From Pseudoalteromonas flavipulchra NCIMB 2033 = ATCC BAA-314 (GTDB lineage: Bacteria > Pseudomonadota > Gammaproteobacteria > Enterobacterales > Alteromonadaceae), in NCBI GenBank assembly GCA_000814665.1, contig JWIH01000007.1, forward strand, positions 51,703-115,702: a stretch of 64,000 bases of DNA, read 5' to 3'. A model generated the notes under the pieces. That model did not search any database and was not told where the DNA came from. It saw only the letters and a program-made list of their open reading frames with translations. A program made the translations under genes and the position numbers. Shown piece by piece: positions 53,863-63,217 of the stretch. Within the stretch, counting starts at the first letter, position 1; each line of letters opens with the position of its first letter.

Positions 53863-55701
53863 TTATAAACTCCCTCGAGCAAACTTAAACGCACTCGCCT
53901 GCTGTGCTTGTTTGACTAAATAAAATGCTTCTTTGAGTTGATGGCGTTCAAGAGAAGAGAGGTTTTCTGGGTTAATACAATTTCCAGGTAATCCTTCACG
54001 GTTGATTTGGGTCTTTAACCGCAATTGTGTTAAGAATCGCCAACAGTCTTTTAGATTGTCGATATCCGACTTAGCAAGCAATGGGCTTTTAGTCAGTGCC
54101 TCTAGGCGCTCTAAGGTGTTAGCTCTTGCAACCCCCACTTTTAGCGCATACAACCTAACCACATCGTTGATAATAGCAACCCCACGCTTTTTCAGATCTA
54201 AATACTTATGTTTGCTCTTGTCTTTTTCCAGCTTAAATTGTTGAAAGATCCCGATCGGTACCGAGTTTGCGTTGATGTCTGTCGCCATTGCCGCATAAAA
54301 CAACTCGTTACGACTGATCTGCTCCAAAGATTGGCGCAGGGTCGCATAGAGATCGCTGGCGCCATCAATAAAACGCATATCAAAGTAGATCTTGCAATTA
54401 AGCATCGCTTTTGGCGTAGGAGACAAGATCCACTTGCTAAATTTGGCGGTCCACTGGGCAACTGTGCCACGGCAATCTGCATTACTAGCCATGATATTTC
54501 CCGGGCAAGATTGAATACCGCACTCGTTGAGTTGCTCACAGACAAACGCGCCTAAAGCAGCAAAGTAACGACGATCGTTTTCGCTGATATTGTCTGGTAG
54601 CAATAAACCATTGTCTTGATCTGAATGTAAGGTCTGCTCTTCTCGTGCCTGAGAGCCAAAACAGATCCACGCGAAGCGACATGGCGCGGCACCGTGCTGC
54701 TGTTGATATAAATAGATTAATCTTGATGTTAGCGCATCAGTGAGGCCACTTAGTAACTTGCCAATCAGTGAAATATCTTCGATATGATAGGAAAATTGAC
54801 GCAATAGATCCGGGATCTCCTGAGCGCAATTTTTGATAGCCAGAAGATTTTGTGCTTTATAGATCCTGCCAATAAGTTGCACTGGATCACTTTTTTGCTG
54901 TCTCAGCAGATCGGTGCTGGTCAACATGCCCAATGGTTTATACGCTTCATTTAACACAGGTAAATGATGAATATTGTGCTTAAGCATTAAATGCAGGGCC
55001 GAAAACACACGGTTGTTTTCAAAAATATGTTTTGGCTTTTCCGTCATGATCTCAGCAAGTGGAGCACTGGGATCTTTGTCTTGCGCTAGAACTCGATTGC
55101 GCAGATCTCTATCCGTCACAACGCCAACCAAGCGCGCTTGCTCCGTGACCATAATTGATGAAACTCGATGCTGGCTCATCAATTTGGCAGCCTCACGAAT
55201 ACTCGCTGTCGGCGCGATAGTAACCGCATCTTTAGTCATTAGCTCAGATATTTTCCGCTCTGACCAAGTTTCGCTTTGCTGTTTATAACGAGAAGAAAGT
55301 AGTCGGTTAGCGTGTGCTCTAACAAAGTATTGCTCAAAAGGTTTATATTCTCGGCGTAAAAAATCAAAGTTCTGCTCATTGAGAATATAAACCAAGCCAT
55401 CTTTTTGAACTTCGATGCGATTTTGAATGGCATCACCGGTTAATAAAGAAGGATAACCAAAGTAGTCACCCTCACCCATACGACCAATGACTTCGTCTTT
55501 TGCTGAGATCAGATCAACTACACCTGAGCGCAGCAGATATAGATTTGGCTTGCCATCTTGAAGCCAATCTTGTTGATTCGTCTGGCTAAGATAAACAATT
55601 TCGATATGTTTTGAAAAGTAGCTGGCAGCCGCTTCGGGCAATTCAGAAAACGGGGCTTGTTTATAAACAAACTGAAAGACATCTTGAATTTCTGGCGTCA
55701 T
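53863..55701 (-). CDS. cNMP-binding/CBS/DUF294 nucleotidyltransferase-like protein
   Basis: 612 residues from MTPEIQDV (29 upstream codons rejected). Order: cNMP-binding-like domain (about 15-135, with GRMGEGDYFGYPSLL), a CBS pair (about 155-275, two blocks ending VVTDRDLRNRVL and MLTSTDLLRQ), a DUF294 putative nucleotidyltransferase domain (GSQAREEQTLHSDQDNGLLL, with GS and DxD-type residues), and DUF294_C. The nucleotidyltransferase pattern recalls GlnD-like protein modifiers, but no substrate is known. The start is 91 nt from the symporter stop. It probably regulates acetate or carboxylate metabolism with its neighbours; this is inferred. Confidence 0.88.
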   Translation of the reverse strand: MTPEIQDVFQFVYKQAPFSELPEAAASYFSKHIEIVYLSQTNQQDWLQDGKPNLYLLRSGVVDLISAKDEVIGRMGEGDYFGYPSLLTGDAIQNRIEVQKDGLVYILNEQNFDFLRREYKPFEQYFVRAHANRLLSSRYKQQSETWSERKISELMTKDAVTIAPTASIREAAKLMSQHRVSSIMVTEQARLVGVVTDRDLRNRVLAQDKDPSAPLAEIMTEKPKHIFENNRVFSALHLMLKHNIHHLPVLNEAYKPLGMLTSTDLLRQQKSDPVQLIGRIYKAQNLLAIKNCAQEIPDLLRQFSYHIEDISLIGKLLSGLTDALTSRLIYLYQQQHGAAPCRFAWICFGSQAREEQTLHSDQDNGLLLPDNISENDRRYFAALGAFVCEQLNECGIQSCPGNIMASNADCRGTVAQWTAKFSKWILSPTPKAMLNCKIYFDMRFIDGASDLYATLRQSLEQISRNELFYAAMATDINANSVPIGIFQQFKLEKDKSKHKYLDLKKRGVAIINDVVRLYALKVGVARANTLERLEALTKSPLLAKSDIDNLKDCWRFLTQLRLKTQINREGLPGNCINPENLSSLERHQLKEAFYLVKQAQQASAFKFARGSL

Positions 55702-55791
55702 ACCTAACTGTCCTTTTAATCGTCTACAATTTTGCACTATCAAAAACAAATTTGCCCAGCACACTGGCTGGGCAAATTCGATTAGCATTGC

Positions 55792-57516
55792 TTAGTGTGC
55801 GTGAGCAGCGCTAGACCCTTTAGGGTTACGGATCCCATCAACCATCACTTTGACTTCTTCAGGTGTATCCGCGGTTACCTTCATAACCAGTGCAGCTACA
55901 ACGAAGTTCACTAGCATACCTACAATACCGATCCCTTCAGGAGAAATCCCAAACAACCAGTTTGCAGGGGCATTTAGCTCAGGGCTGACAAACTTAAAGT
56001 AAATAATATAAGCTGCAGTGAAGCCTATACCCGTAACCATGCCAGCAATCGCACCTTCTTTATTCATTCGCTTAGAGAATATCCCCATAATAATCGCAGG
56101 GAAGAAACTCGCCGCAGCCAAACCAAAGGCAAATGCAACCACCGAGGCGACAAACCCTGGCGGATTTATACCAAAGTATGCCGAGATTGCGATAGCGACC
56201 ATCGCCGCTAAGCGCGCAGCCAGCAATTCTTGTTTATCGTTGATATCCGGCTTAATGGTACGCTTCAACAAGTCATGTGATACCGATGTTGAAATAACCA
56301 GTAGCAAACCAGCGGTTGTCGATAGCGCCGCAGCAATACCACCTGCAGCGACCAATGCAATCACCCACGCAGGTAGATTCGCAATTTCTGGATTTGCCAA
56401 TACCATAATATCGCGGTCAATCTTCACTTCGTTTGCACTTGCAGGATCATCAATCTTGCCTGCAGAGTACTGCATTTTGCCGTCACCATTCTTATCATTG
56501 AATACGATAAGGCCTGTTCTTTCCCAGTTTTTCACCCACTGTGGTGCTTCTTCATATACCGTGCCACTACCATCTTTACCGTTGATAGTGTCGATCATGT
56601 TTACGCGAGCGAATGACGCAACAGCAGGTGCAGTTGTATATACGATAGCGATAAACACTAAGGTCCAAGCAGCTGAAATACGAGTGTCTTTTACTCTAGG
56701 AACGGTGAAGAAGCGAACAATTACATGTGGCAGACCAGCAGTACCAACCATAAGTGCAGCGGTAATAGCAAACACATCAACCATACTCTTAGAACCTTCA
56801 GTGTACTGCGCAAAACCGAGCTCGGTACTGAGTCCATCTAGCTTGTCGAGTAGATAGGTGCCCGAGCCATCAGCCAACGTTGCACCAAAGCCGGTTTGTG
56901 GTAGTAAATGGCCCGTCATCATCAGTGAGATGAAAATAGCAGGAACTAAATAAGCAAAGACAAGTACACAATATTGAGCGACCTGTGTATAAGTGATCCC
57001 CTTCATACCGCCAAGTACCGCGTAGAAGAATACAATCACCATACCGATGTAAACACCCGTTTCAATATCCACTTCGAGGAAACGAGAGAACACCACTCCA
57101 ACACCACGCATTTGACCGGCAATATAGGTAAAACAGATGAAGATAGCACACAGGATCGCAACCACACGTGCAACCTGAGAATAGTAACGATCACCGATAA
57201 AATCTGGTACCGTGAACTTACCAAATTTACGCAAATAAGGCGCTAAACACAGGGCAAGTAATACATAACCGCCGGTCCACCCCATGAGGTAAACACCGCC
57301 GTCGTAACCAGCAAAGGAAATAATCCCCGCCATTGAAATAAAGGACGCTGCACTCATCCAATCTGCAGCAGTTGCCATACCGTTTGCAACAGGAGGCACA
57401 CCGCCGCCAGCAACATAGAATTCATTCGTGGACCCAGCTCTCGCCCAGATAGCGATACCGATATAAAGCGCAAAACTAAGGCCGACGATAATAAAAGTTA
57501 AAATTTGAACATCCAT
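55792..57516 (-). CDS. Sodium:solute symporter, acetate permease-like
   Basis: 574-residue SLC5-type transporter of the ActP-like (VC_2705) subfamily. About 13 TM helices are visible. GGVPPVANGMATAADWMSAASFISMAGII near the N terminus is characteristic of ActP-like cation/acetate symporters, as is the GGMKGITYTQVAQY segment. A hydrophilic insertion near residues 320-380 (NGKDGSGTVYEEAPQW) is a feature of this subfamily. It follows the DUF4212 gene by 11 nt; the two are almost always paired. Substrate is acetate or a related short carboxylate by analogy. Confidence 0.88.
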   Translation of the reverse strand: MDVQILTFIIVGLSFALYIGIAIWARAGSTNEFYVAGGGVPPVANGMATAADWMSAASFISMAGIISFAGYDGGVYLMGWTGGYVLLALCLAPYLRKFGKFTVPDFIGDRYYSQVARVVAILCAIFICFTYIAGQMRGVGVVFSRFLEVDIETGVYIGMVIVFFYAVLGGMKGITYTQVAQYCVLVFAYLVPAIFISLMMTGHLLPQTGFGATLADGSGTYLLDKLDGLSTELGFAQYTEGSKSMVDVFAITAALMVGTAGLPHVIVRFFTVPRVKDTRISAAWTLVFIAIVYTTAPAVASFARVNMIDTINGKDGSGTVYEEAPQWVKNWERTGLIVFNDKNGDGKMQYSAGKIDDPASANEVKIDRDIMVLANPEIANLPAWVIALVAAGGIAAALSTTAGLLLVISTSVSHDLLKRTIKPDINDKQELLAARLAAMVAIAISAYFGINPPGFVASVVAFAFGLAAASFFPAIIMGIFSKRMNKEGAIAGMVTGIGFTAAYIIYFKFVSPELNAPANWLFGISPEGIGIVGMLVNFVVAALVMKVTADTPEEVKVMVDGIRNPKGSSAAHAH

Positions 57517-57527
57517 CGATTAGCTCC

Positions 57528-57791
57528 TCACTCATCCACGCCGTATTTTTTATCTAACGCATTCATTTTTGAAACGTAGACAAAAATTAACGCAACAAAA
57601 GTATAAATTGCGCCTTGCTGAGAAAACCAAAATCCGAGTTTAAATCCAAAAAAACGAACTTCGTTGAGCACATCAACTAACAGGATGCCGAATCCAAATG
57701 AGACGACAAACCAAATAGCGAGTAGCTTAAACATCAAGGCGAGATTTTCTGACCAATATGCTTTCGCTTGTTCTTCACTTTTAAAAGCCAT
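57528..57791 (-). CDS. DUF4212 symporter small subunit
   Basis: 87 residues from MAFKSEEQAKAYW, preceded by AGGAG; 12 upstream codons rejected. Two TM helices (about 17-38 and 54-73). The family (sodium/substrate symporter small subunit) is found next to VC_2705-type symporters and is thought to form a two-component transporter. It leads the leftward unit; its promoter lies in the 374-bp divergent region with the hybrid kinase. Confidence 0.88.
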   Translation of the reverse strand: MAFKSEEQAKAYWSENLALMFKLLAIWFVVSFGFGILLVDVLNEVRFFGFKLGFWFSQQGAIYTFVALIFVYVSKMNALDKKYGVDE

Positions 57792-57902
57792 TTTAAATCT
57801 CCTATCACCCGCTCCAACATGGAGCAAGTTGTGTTAATAGACCTTAATGAGAGTAGCAACGGCTTGGTAAGTTGAAATTGAGACCTTAGTCGTAACGGCA
57901 TG

Positions 57903-57918
57903 TTAACGTTTACGTAAA
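57903..57918. promoter_or_regulatory. LiuR-like palindromic operator candidate
   Basis: TTAACGTTTACGTAAA: two ACGT cores in a 16-bp partial palindrome, close to the TTTACGT-like motif I recall for the MerR regulator LiuR, which controls branched-chain amino acid and acetyl-CoA catabolism in Alteromonadales. It lies 112 bp upstream of the DUF4212 gene. The remaining divergent region shows nothing else that I can name. Confidence 0.4.
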
Positions 57919-58165
57919 CTGCAGATGCGTGGTATTCATAAGAATTAAAAAATCTTTATAAACAAATAGATAAGTCAAAACAGGTTGGATAAAGATGTAT
58001 TATCAATGAGTGGATGCGACAGTAAGACATTAGTCTAACTTGAATGGTGAATGAACGTCTTTATTCACCAAAGAAAACTCTAACACTTTGATTTTAAATC
58101 ACATGTAAAGCTCAAATAAAATTATAGAGTAAACTAGACTATGGGTGCCATTTGTTTGCTAAAGT

Positions 58166-61100
58166 ATGACGATATTAATACCAAAAACTATAACAAACAC
58201 TATGACTGCCATTTTACTCCTTGTTGCCGCTGCTTATATTGGTGTACTTTTTTGGCTCGCCAACTGGGGAGATAAAACCACCCCCCGCGCACTCAAAATT
58301 AGTCATCATCCGTTTGTTTATGCCTTTTCCTTAGGGATTTATTGTACCTCCTGGACTTATTACGGCTCGGTAGGTACTGCGGCCACCAGCAGTTGGCATT
58401 ACTTCCCCATTCTTTTAGGGCCCATTTTACTGTTTTTGTTCGGTCAGGGTTTTTTGCGCAAACTCATATTGGTCAGTAAAAAGCAGAATATCACCACCAT
58501 TGCCGACTTCATTTCGGCACGATACGGTAAACGCCAAACTACGGCCGTCATGGTAACGATGATAGCCCTATTGGCAACCATTCCGTATATTGCACTCCAG
58601 CTCAAAGCCTTGAGTAGTAGCTTTTTGTTATTACAGCAGGATGAGCAAGTATCTGGCACTGCGCTCGCATTAGCTGGCACCTTGATCATGGCATTATTTG
58701 CGATTTTCTTTGGCACTAGAAAGGTAGATGTGACTGAGTATCGCTCAGGGTTGATGTTGGCCGTTGCTTTTGAATCTATCGTTAAGTTACTCGCACTCGG
58801 TATTGTTGCCGTGCTTGCATGGCAATCTTTAGCTCAAGTTCCAGACTCATTTGAAGCATTGAGCGAACATTGGCAATCTTTTGACTTCTTCAACTTCAAC
58901 TTCGTTGGACAAACGCTTATGGCAGCGGCTGCCATCGTCTGTTTGCCCCGACAATTTCATGTTGTGGTGGTAGATAACCACAACACTTCACACTTAAAAA
59001 CCGCACGCTGGGCATTTACGCTTTACCTGTTATTGATAGCTGCCATGATCATCCCAATCGCTACCGCCGCTATCCACCCCGATATTGGCTATGGTGCGGC
59101 ACCGGATAGTTTCGTACTCGCTTTACCTATCATGATGGAGCATCCGATCCTCGCTACATTTGTATTTATTGGCGGTTTATCAGCGGCAACAGCCATGATA
59201 GTCGTTGCGACTCTCACACTTAGCACCATGTTATCGAACGATGTGGTATTACCTTTGTTGTTCAAGCGTAAATTTAAGAAGAACATTCTAAACAGCAGTT
59301 TTAAGAGTCAAATACTCTTAGTTCGACGCTTTGTTATCGCCGCAATCTTATTACTTTCATATATGTACCAGCAATGGTTTGGTCATGGTGAGGCACTCGC
59401 GAATATGGGTTTAGTTGCCTTCTCATTGGTGACTCAGCTATTACCTGCGATTGTCGGTGGACTTTATTGGCGTAAAGGCCATGCGTATGGCGTATATGCG
59501 GGGCTCATCGCGGGTTTTATCTGCTGGATGCTATTTCTTATGTTTCCAATTCTGGAAGCTGGAGGATTACTTGATTATGAAATGCGTCAGACCCTTATCA
59601 CCCGAGGAACTTTACTTGCACTGCTCGCTAACATTAGCTGCTATATTAGCTTTTCTATCGGTGCACAGGAGCGCCTAATCGACCGTATTCAGGCCGCGGC
59701 ATTCGTAAACCCTAAAGATCAGGCTGCTCTCTCTAAACGCTTGAATAAACAAGTTCGCGCTACCGTGTATGACTTTAAAGTGCTACTACAAACCTTCTTG
59801 GGCGTTCAGCGTAGTCAGCAACTGCTCGGGCACTATGCTCAAAATAATATTTTAGAAGATAATGACGCGTACCCAGCTCCTGAATTTATCTCATTCTGCG
59901 AGCGCGCACTCACGGGAGTGCTCGGTGCTTCATCTGCCCAAGCTCTGATCCGTACCGTGTCATCGGGTCGCCAAATGGCATTTGAAGAGGTGGTTAACTT
60001 TTTTGATGAAACCACACAAGCACTACAGTTCAACCAAAACCTACTTTATACCTCATTAGAAAACCTAAGCCATGGGATTTCGGTTGTTGATAAAGATCTA
60101 AAACTTGTTGCATGGAACAGGCGTTATCACGAGATGTTCGCCTACCCAGATGGTTTCTTAGAAGTCGGACAACCGATAGAGGAAGTGATCCGATTTAACG
60201 CCGAGCGCGGTGAATGCGGTCCTGGTGAAATTGATAAACACGTCGATAAACGAGTTCAACATCTGAAAAATGGCACCCCTCACCACTTTATTCGCCACCG
60301 TCGTAATGGCCAAGTATTTGAGATGACGGGAAACCCGCTGCCTGAAGGCGGGTTTGTGACGAGTTTTTCAGATATCACCACGCATATTGCGACGCAAAAC
60401 GCACTGGAAGAAATCAATATGGATCTAGAGAACCGTATTGAAGCCAGAACCCAAGAGATCCGCACCATTAATATGGATCTTAAAGCGGAAATAGCCAATC
60501 GTCACGAAACAGAGCAGGCGTTAATGGCCGCTAAAAAAGAAGCTGAACAAGCGAATGAGAGTAAAACCCGCTTCTTAGCGCTTGCCAGTCATGATATTTT
60601 GCAGCCACTCAATGCCGCACGCCTGTACTTAGCAGCGATTGATACCCACAATCTAATAAGTAAAGATCAGGGTAACTTTGAAAAACTCACCGATAGCCTA
60701 GACTCCACCGTACATCTGATGAGTGCGCTTTTGGATATTGCAAAACTTGAACAAGGTGCAATGAAACCAACCCCTAGGCATTTCAACATTGACGATATCT
60801 TACTACCACTGGCAAATGAGTATGCCATCATTTCAAAAGAGAAAGGTCTAGAACTTAAGGTGAGAAGCTCCCACAGCATTGTGCACAGTGACACCACTTA
60901 CCTGCGCCGGATCATTCAAAACCTGGTTTCCAATGCCGTTAAATATACCGACAATGGCAAAGTGCTCATCGCCTGTCGACGCCGTAAACATAGTTTAAGG
61001 CTTGAAGTGTGGGATACCGGTCCTGGTATTTCAAACCATGAGCAGAATAAGATCTTTAACGATTTTTATCGTATTCAAGCAGGCGATAATAAAGGTATTG

Positions 61101-61627
61101 GGCTTGGGCTTGGTGTTGTAAAACGTCTATGCGATCTATTATCCATCACAATTTCAGTGAACTCGGTTGTTAATCAAGGCAGCCGCTTTGCCATAGACAT
61201 ACCCTATGGCAATGTGGATTTACTCCAAGTAAAAGAAGATATTAGCCAAAAACCGCAAAGCAAAACTCAACTTAATGTCATCGCGGTTGATGACGATCCG
61301 AAAAACCTAGAAGCCATGGCGAGCCTGCTAGATAAATGGCATTGCCATTATCAGCTGTTTTACAAAGTAGAAGATGCGCTTGCTTACGCAAAACATAATT
61401 CCGCACCAGATGTTATTTTAATGGATTACCAACTTAACGATAACTGTGATGGGATCTCTTTGATCAAATCGCTACGCACCGTGTGGCAAGATACGGTTCC
61501 TGCTATCTTAATTACCGCCGTGAGGGATGAAGAAGTAAAAATCGCCGCTAAAAGTGAGCAGATCCATTACCTGTCTAAGCCAGTAAAGCCAGCAAAACTC
61601 AAAGCTCTGCTCAACCATGGGCGGTGA
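58166..61627 (+). CDS. SLC5-type hybrid histidine kinase (CrbS/CbrA-like)
   Basis: 1153 residues. N-terminal 13-TM sodium/solute symporter domain (about 10-500), with WTYYGSVGTAATSSWHYFP and PRQFHVVVVDNHNTSH. A PAS domain (about 630-745, SLENLSHGISVVDKDLKLVAWNRRY), a coiled coil, HisKA with His in LASHDILQPLNAARLYL, HATPase (NLVSNAVKYTDNGK; GIGLGLGVVKRL), and a C-terminal receiver with Asp in VILMDYQLND follow. The relay is intact. The start is uncertain (58166 or 58202). In vibrios a kinase of this type (CrbS) governs acetate use with CrbR; no LuxR-type CrbR gene is in this window. It is divergent from the symporter operon. Confidence 0.92.
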   Translation: MTILIPKTITNTMTAILLLVAAAYIGVLFWLANWGDKTTPRALKISHHPFVYAFSLGIYCTSWTYYGSVGTAATSSWHYFPILLGPILLFLFGQGFLRKLILVSKKQNITTIADFISARYGKRQTTAVMVTMIALLATIPYIALQLKALSSSFLLLQQDEQVSGTALALAGTLIMALFAIFFGTRKVDVTEYRSGLMLAVAFESIVKLLALGIVAVLAWQSLAQVPDSFEALSEHWQSFDFFNFNFVGQTLMAAAAIVCLPRQFHVVVVDNHNTSHLKTARWAFTLYLLLIAAMIIPIATAAIHPDIGYGAAPDSFVLALPIMMEHPILATFVFIGGLSAATAMIVVATLTLSTMLSNDVVLPLLFKRKFKKNILNSSFKSQILLVRRFVIAAILLLSYMYQQWFGHGEALANMGLVAFSLVTQLLPAIVGGLYWRKGHAYGVYAGLIAGFICWMLFLMFPILEAGGLLDYEMRQTLITRGTLLALLANISCYISFSIGAQERLIDRIQAAAFVNPKDQAALSKRLNKQVRATVYDFKVLLQTFLGVQRSQQLLGHYAQNNILEDNDAYPAPEFISFCERALTGVLGASSAQALIRTVSSGRQMAFEEVVNFFDETTQALQFNQNLLYTSLENLSHGISVVDKDLKLVAWNRRYHEMFAYPDGFLEVGQPIEEVIRFNAERGECGPGEIDKHVDKRVQHLKNGTPHHFIRHRRNGQVFEMTGNPLPEGGFVTSFSDITTHIATQNALEEINMDLENRIEARTQEIRTINMDLKAEIANRHETEQALMAAKKEAEQANESKTRFLALASHDILQPLNAARLYLAAIDTHNLISKDQGNFEKLTDSLDSTVHLMSALLDIAKLEQGAMKPTPRHFNIDDILLPLANEYAIISKEKGLELKVRSSHSIVHSDTTYLRRIIQNLVSNAVKYTDNGKVLIACRRRKHSLRLEVWDTGPGISNHEQNKIFNDFYRIQAGDNKGIGLGLGVVKRLCDLLSITISVNSVVNQGSRFAIDIPYGNVDLLQVKEDISQKPQSKTQLNVIAVDDDPKNLEAMASLLDKWHCHYQLFYKVEDALAYAKHNSAPDVILMDYQLNDNCDGISLIKSLRTVWQDTVPAILITAVRDEEVKIAAKSEQIHYLSKPVKPAKLKALLNHGR

Positions 61628-61744
61628 GCGCACAGACAGCTGTTGAATACTATAGCAATCGCGAAGTTTTTTGTTGTTAAGCATTTATCTCACTGCCAAT
61701 TCGCAGTATTCTGAAAGTTCGCTTAGACGAATTGGAATGAGGAA

Positions 61745-62575
61745 ATGAGTTACATACTAACGACAGAGTGCAAAGATGACATCGGACTGATCGCGAAGAT
61801 CACTAGCCTTTGTCATGAGCACGACCTAAACATCACGCGCAATAATGAGTTTGTAGATAAAGAAGGACAGCGCTTCTTTATGCGTACAGAGCTCACAGGT
61901 ACTCCCAGTGATAACTTTCTGACACAACTTCGTCAGTCATTACCAACGGGCGCCAAATTAAACCTATACGGGCAAGAACGAACAAAAGTGGTGCTACTTG
62001 CGACGAAGGAAGCGCACTGCTTAGGTGGCGTGTTGCTTAAACAATACGAACAAGCATTCAATATTGAAGTACAAGCAGTTATTGCAAACTATGATACGTT
62101 GGAATCCCTTGTTAAAGGCTTTGATATTCCTTTTCATCTGGTATCACATGAAGGGTTGAGTAGAGCTGAACACGACAGTGCAATGGCCGATTTAATCGCA
62201 CAATATGATCCTGATATTGTTGGCTTGGCAAAGTATATGCGGATCTTAACACCGGAATTTGTCTCACGCTTTGACGGGAAAATTATCAATATTCACCACT
62301 CATTCTTGCCTGCCTTTATCGGTGCAAAACCTTACCATCAGGCATTTGAGCGTGGCGTGAAAATTATTGGCGCTACCGCTCACTTTGTTAATGATGAATT
62401 AGATGAAGGACCTATCATTGCCCAAAATGTCACGCAAGTTAGCCATGCTCAAAATGCTGAAGAGATGGCAAAAATCGGTAGAGACATTGAAAAAACAGTA
62501 TTTTGTAACGCGTTACAATTAGCCTGCGAGCATAAGCTTTTCATTAACGGCAATAAAACCGTCGTCTTTTCATAA
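61745..62575 (+). CDS. purU: Formyltetrahydrofolate deformylase
   Basis: Hydrolyses 10-formyl-THF to formate and THF, balancing one-carbon pools and feeding purine synthesis through PurT. 276 residues. An N-terminal ACT domain (about 4-80, LTTECKDDIGLIAKITSLCHEHDLNI) is followed by the formyltransferase fold. The catalytic Asn-His-Asp set is in NIHHSFLPAFIGAKPYHQAFERGVK and FVNDELDEGPII. ATG is preceded by TGAGGAA. It is the last protein gene before the rRNA operon end. Confidence 0.96.
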   Translation: MSYILTTECKDDIGLIAKITSLCHEHDLNITRNNEFVDKEGQRFFMRTELTGTPSDNFLTQLRQSLPTGAKLNLYGQERTKVVLLATKEAHCLGGVLLKQYEQAFNIEVQAVIANYDTLESLVKGFDIPFHLVSHEGLSRAEHDSAMADLIAQYDPDIVGLAKYMRILTPEFVSRFDGKIINIHHSFLPAFIGAKPYHQAFERGVKIIGATAHFVNDELDEGPIIAQNVTQVSHAQNAEEMAKIGRDIEKTVFCNALQLACEHKLFINGNKTVVFS

Positions 62576-62652
62576 TCAAGTCCAAAAACGCAGTTTAGCA
62601 ACTCAGGAAATAAACGCATGGATGCGTGCACTCCCACAATGCTGTGTATTCG

Positions 62653-62678
62653 GTGGTAGGAGCGAGTTCACCTCGCGA
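62653..62678. repeat. REP-like palindrome, copy 1
   Basis: GTGGTAGGAGCGAGTTCACC followed by TCGCGA: a short imperfect palindrome with the GTAGGAGCGAG head found in Pseudomonas-type REP elements. A second copy lies 196 bp downstream. Confidence 0.65.
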
Positions 62679-62736
62679 TGTGTTGATTGGCTTGTGAGGT
62701 TTTATATCTCAAATCTCTATACCCCAAACAGCAAAA

Positions 62737-62765
62737 AACCCGCTGCATTGCTGTAACGGGTTTTT
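62737..62765. terminator. Terminator hairpin, distal to 5S rRNA (copy 1)
   Basis: AACCCG and CGGGTT stem with a 14-nt loop, and poly-A on the left and poly-T on the right, so active in either direction. It would serve purU from the left and act as a backup for the rRNA operon from the right. Confidence 0.75.
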
Positions 62766-62848
62766 ATGTACATGGTTTTTGCCGGAACTTCATTGCAACC
62801 TATCGGCGGGTAAACCACCTCCTAACATGTTACACTGTGCTGATACTG

Positions 62849-62875
62849 TGGTAGGAGTGAGTTCATCTCGCGAGG
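62849..62875. repeat. REP-like palindrome, copy 2
   Basis: GTGGTAGGAGTGAGTTCATC followed by TCGCGAGG. It differs from copy 1 at two positions within the shared core. With the following terminator it forms a tandem duplicate of the 62653-62765 module. Confidence 0.65.
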
Positions 62876-62896
62876 TTTTCTAAATCCCAAACAGCA

Positions 62897-62926
62897 AAAA
62901 ACCCGTCGCACTGCTGCAACGGGTTT
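62897..62926 (-). terminator. Intrinsic terminator of the rRNA operon
   Basis: On the minus strand, AACCCGT-TGCAGCAGTGCG-ACGGGTT followed by TTTT, about 12 nt past the 5S 3' end. Nearly the same hairpin occurs at 62737-62765. Confidence 0.85.
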
Positions 62927-62936
62927 CTCTTATTTG

Positions 62937-63053
62937 GCCCTGGCGATGTTCTACTTTCACATGGGTAATCCACACTATCATCGACGCTGTTTTGTTTCAC
63001 TTCTGAGTTCGGCATGGGGTCAGGTGGGTCCAAAACGCTATAGTCACCAGGAA
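62937..63053 (-). rRNA. rrf: 5S ribosomal RNA
   Basis: About 117 nt. On the minus strand it begins near CCTGGTGACTATAGCG, has the conserved ACCCACCTGACCCCATGCCG and GAACTCAGAAGTGAAAC core, and ends in ACATCGCCAGGG, pairing with the 5' end. It is separated from 23S by about 164 nt. Termini are estimated to within a few bases. Confidence 0.95.
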
Positions 63054-63217
63054 ATTCTGTTCATCAATGAAGTCTCCCTCATCAATGTAAATCTGGAAAA
63101 AGCTATTAAATTCTTTGTCTACTTTAGTCTATTAACTTCTGTTAGCTAAGGCCTCCATGGATGGAGGTCATGCTAGGAATTGTCTGGAACAATTCTAGTA
63201 AACCACTTTGGCGTTGT

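Noticed and set aside
56018-56857. 279-codon plus-strand frame opposite the symporter gene
   Set aside because: Long antisense frame caused by the codon bias of a hydrophobic protein; no ribosome-binding site and no family resemblance.
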